From positions 1-8,292 of the forward strand of contig JAZPZL010000195.1 in assembly GCA_045544655.1 (NCBI GenBank): 8,292 nucleotides of DNA, read 5' to 3'. This document shows, piece by piece, positions 6,649-8,292 of this stretch. The notes under the pieces are model-generated. The model was not told the origin of the DNA and made no database searches. It worked only from the letters and a program-made list of their open reading frames with translations. This DNA is from RGIG5579 sp045544655. Lineage in GTDB: Bacteria > Bacillota > Clostridia > Oscillospirales > SIG627. Position 1 is the stretch's first letter, and each line of letters opens with the position of its first letter. Position numbers and translations under genes: made by a program.

Positions 6649-8154
6649 ATGAAAAAACAAACCGTTTTTCAGGCACTATTGAAATGCGCCGCCTACGCCG
6701 CCTTGTATTTTGCTCTGCAATTTGCCGCAAGCACCGCCGTGGGAGTCATCCTGGGCGTGGTCGGAGTCTTTTCCGGTACGGATGCGGAAATGCTCGCCTC
6801 CTCTGCCTTGAGTATGATCTACGAGACCATGCTTCTGAGCGGATTGCTGTTCTTCGGTGTCATCGCCCTCATCAAGCGGAATAAGCTCCCCGAGGACGCA
6901 TCCCTGAAAAAAGCACCTGCCTCTTCCCTGGGCGCAGGCGCGCTTCTAGGCTTTGGCGGTTATATGGTTGCCATCGTTCTCATCGGGGCAATGAACCTGA
7001 TCCCCGCCGTACAGGAATCCCAGACCAACTATATGGCGGAGCAGGAAGCCATTCTGGCGGCAAATCCCAATTTTTGGGTGGAATTGATCTATATTTCCGT
7101 GATCGCCCCCTTCCTGGAAGAGCTTCTTTGCCGAGGTCTGATGCTGAATACCCTGAAAAAGAGTATGGTGCCTTCCCGCGCCATCGTGATCTCCGCCATC
7201 ATCTTCGCCTGCATCCACGGCAATCTGTATCAGATCGTATTCACCCTGCCGCTGGGTATTCTGATGGCTTGGCTGGCGCACCGCTTCGACTCCATCCTGC
7301 CCTCAACGCTGTGCCATATCGCCTTTAATTTTTCCAATTTCCCCGTCCGCATCTGTATGGAAGCAGGACTCGGAGAGGATGATCCCATCACCACCTTCGT
7401 AAGTCTCGCCCTGCTCCTCTTCTGCTTCTTTGCCCTACCTCTGGGCATTCTGCTGGTGCGCCACGCCTGCACCAAAAAGGCACCCCCCGCGCCCGTATTC
7501 TCGCAGGAAGAATCCACCTTTCAACAAAAACTGGAAAACTTTATTTTTGAAAAACCGGAAGGAGATGCCATGGCAGCACCCGAATATATCGTCGTAGGTC
7601 TCGGAAACCCCGGAGACAAATACGCTCAAAACCGTCACAACGTAGGCTTTATGGCACTGGACTACATTGCCCTGCGGGAAAACGTCACCGTCTCAAATCT
7701 CCGCTTCAAGGCGCTGACCGGTGAATGCACCTTAAACGGCAAAAAGGTGCTTCTGATGAAGCCCCAGACCTTTATGAACCTTTCCGGCGAAGCCGTTCGG
7801 GAAGCCGCCGCCTTCTATAAGATCCCGCCCCGGAACATTCTGGTCATTTACGATGATATCAATTTCGCCCCCGGTATCTTCCGCATCCGCGGCAACGGAA
7901 GCGCAGGCGGTCACAACGGCATCAAGTCCATCATCGCCTGTCTGGGCACCGATTCCTTCCCCCGCGTAAAGCTGGGAGTTGGTAACCCGCCCCCCGAATG
8001 GGAGCTGATGAACTGGGTATTGGGCAATCCCTCCCCCGAGGATATGAAAAAGATCCTCGCCTCTCTGGAGGACGTGTACGACAGTGCCAAGCACCACGCC
8101 GCAGACAATCTGGAGCGCGCCGCCGCCCTTTACAACGGAAAAATGCACGAATAA
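6649..8154 (+). CDS. pth: Fusion: CPBP intramembrane protease + peptidyl-tRNA hydrolase
   Basis: One uninterrupted 501-codon frame with AAAGGA 7 bases before the ATG, 19 bases after thiI. Residues 1-271 form a CPBP (CAAX/Abi-type) intramembrane metalloprotease-like domain with about eight membrane helices: EELLCR (E157, E158, R162), H190 in FACIHGN, and H223 plus N227 in LCHIAFN are the three expected motifs. A linker (about 272-307) follows, starting with RHACTKK, which by the positive-inside rule puts the C-terminus in the cytoplasm. Residues 308-501 are a full Pth, which cleaves peptidyl-tRNA: GLGNPG (317-322), catalytic H330 in NRHNVGF, N377 in KPQTFMNLSG, D402 in YDD, and N423 in GSAGGHNG. 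The substrate of the protease half is unknown. The two halves may also be separate genes joined by a lost stop codon or a one-base error (see 7544-7548 and 7570). Confidence 0.85.
   Translation: MKKQTVFQALLKCAAYAALYFALQFAASTAVGVILGVVGVFSGTDAEMLASSALSMIYETMLLSGLLFFGVIALIKRNKLPEDASLKKAPASSLGAGALLGFGGYMVAIVLIGAMNLIPAVQESQTNYMAEQEAILAANPNFWVELIYISVIAPFLEELLCRGLMLNTLKKSMVPSRAIVISAIIFACIHGNLYQIVFTLPLGILMAWLAHRFDSILPSTLCHIAFNFSNFPVRICMEAGLGEDDPITTFVSLALLLFCFFALPLGILLVRHACTKKAPPAPVFSQEESTFQQKLENFIFEKPEGDAMAAPEYIVVGLGNPGDKYAQNRHNVGFMALDYIALRENVTVSNLRFKALTGECTLNGKKVLLMKPQTFMNLSGEAVREAAAFYKIPPRNILVIYDDINFAPGIFRIRGNGSAGGHNGIKSIIACLGTDSFPRVKLGVGNPPPEWELMNWVLGNPSPEDMKKILASLEDVYDSAKHHAADNLERAAALYNGKMHE
7557..7572 (+). 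promoter_or_regulatory. Internal ribosome binding site and ATG inside the CPBP-Pth frame
   Basis: GGAAGGAG (7557-7564) lies five bases before an in-frame ATG (7570-7572, codon 308), exactly where Pth homology begins. This is as good a Shine-Dalgarno sequence as those of the other genes in the window and would allow separate translation of Pth. Confidence 0.75.
7570..8154 (+). CDS. pth: Peptidyl-tRNA hydrolase, possible independent product from internal start
   Basis: Initiation at codon 308 of the fused frame gives a 194-residue protein, the usual length of stand-alone bacterial Pth, beginning MAAPEYIVVGLGNPG. All catalytic residues of the family are in this part (numbered within the 501-residue frame: N320, H330, N377, D402, N423). 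Pth frees tRNA from prematurely released peptidyl-tRNA and is normally essential, soluble and cytoplasmic, so a free form is plausible. Whether it is made in addition to the fusion or instead of it cannot be decided from sequence. The gene is followed directly by the operon terminator; mfd, a common downstream neighbour of pth in Bacillota, is not present before the window ends. Confidence 0.6.
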   Translation: MAAPEYIVVGLGNPGDKYAQNRHNVGFMALDYIALRENVTVSNLRFKALTGECTLNGKKVLLMKPQTFMNLSGEAVREAAAFYKIPPRNILVIYDDINFAPGIFRIRGNGSAGGHNGIKSIIACLGTDSFPRVKLGVGNPPPEWELMNWVLGNPSPEDMKKILASLEDVYDSAKHHAADNLERAAALYNGKMHE

Positions 8155-8164
8155 AAACCGAAAG

Positions 8165-8201
8165 AAAAGAGGTTCTTCCGAATCGGAAGAACCTCTTTTT
8201 T
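8165..8201 (+). terminator. Rho-independent terminator of the topB-nifZ-thiI-pth operon
   Basis: A 16-base perfect stem (8165-8180 with 8184-8199, GC-rich core GAGGTTCTTCCG) closes on a three-base AAT loop and runs into T 8196-8201. It begins 11 bases after the Pth stop codon. An A-rich stretch at 8161-8168 would also give a partial T-run on the opposite strand. Confidence 0.93.
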
Positions 8202-8292
8202 GTATGCAGGAGTCTTTTGACGCTTTTTTGAAAAAAGAATACTCCTTAATACCGGGACTCCGCCATCGCCATTCGGCTCGGCACAGTCGGGT
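8202..8292. other. Intergenic tail, no gene recognised
   Basis: After the terminator no supported gene or clear promoter is visible. There is a weak nested inverted repeat: AGGAGT (8208-8213) with ACTCCT (8241-8246), and inside it CTTTTT (8223-8228) with AAAAAG (8232-8237). The last 40 bases are GC-rich and end at the window edge, so a gene may begin or end just beyond it. Confidence 0.5.

Noticed and set aside
8208..8246. Nested inverted repeat after the final terminator as a second terminator or small RNA
   Set aside because: The stems are short, the inner one is all A/T, and no T-run follows; no promoter that would make it an RNA gene.
8217..8251. TTGACG at 8217-8222 as a -35 box for a gene beyond the window
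   Set aside because: No acceptable -10 box at 16-18 bases; the nearest AT-rich hexamers are at spacings of about 14 and 23.

Overview
The window looks like ordinary chromosomal DNA from a member of the Bacillota, most likely an uncultured or gut-type clostridium (Oscillospirales-like). The reasons are strong AGGAGG-type ribosome binding sites, sigma-A promoters with 17-base spacers, rho-independent terminators, fairly GC-rich codons with many C-ending ones, a DUF1934 (YwiB-like) gene, and a rhodanese-less ThiI beside its own cysteine desulfurase. The lineage is an inference from gene content. There is no rRNA, tRNA, CRISPR array, transposase or integrase.

Layout. Bases 1-229 hold the 3' end of a plus-strand gene whose product ends in a membrane anchor. 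A perfect palindrome at 238-271 acts as a terminator between it and the convergent minus-strand operon. That operon (274-2044, read right to left) holds an MFS transporter, OPA-like in its first helices, and a DUF1934 protein with an acidic N-terminal insertion. The two reading frames overlap by 17 bases. Between 2045 and 2176 two sigma-A promoters lie back to back, one for the transporter operon and one for the rightward operon.

The rightward operon (2177-8154) holds topB (DNA topoisomerase III), a NifZ/IscS-type cysteine desulfurase, thiI (tRNA 4-thiouridine synthase) and a single 501-codon frame that joins a CPBP-family intramembrane protease to a complete peptidyl-tRNA hydrolase (Pth). 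A strong hairpin terminator follows at 8165-8201. The last ~90 bases hold no gene I can support.

How the genes work together. The desulfurase and ThiI form a sulfur relay for thiolating U8 of tRNA: the desulfurase takes sulfur from cysteine onto its catalytic Cys and passes it to ThiI, which here lacks the rhodanese domain of the E. coli protein. Pth recycles peptidyl-tRNA, so the last three genes share a tRNA/translation theme. topB appears to share only transcription with them.

The most unusual feature is the CPBP-Pth reading frame. Both halves have their family's catalytic residues. The Pth half begins at a methionine with its own strong Shine-Dalgarno sequence, so it may be made both as a membrane-tethered fusion and as a free 194-residue enzyme. 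A T5 run just before the junction is one base away from giving the protease half its own stop codon, so an assembly error or slippage must be excluded first.
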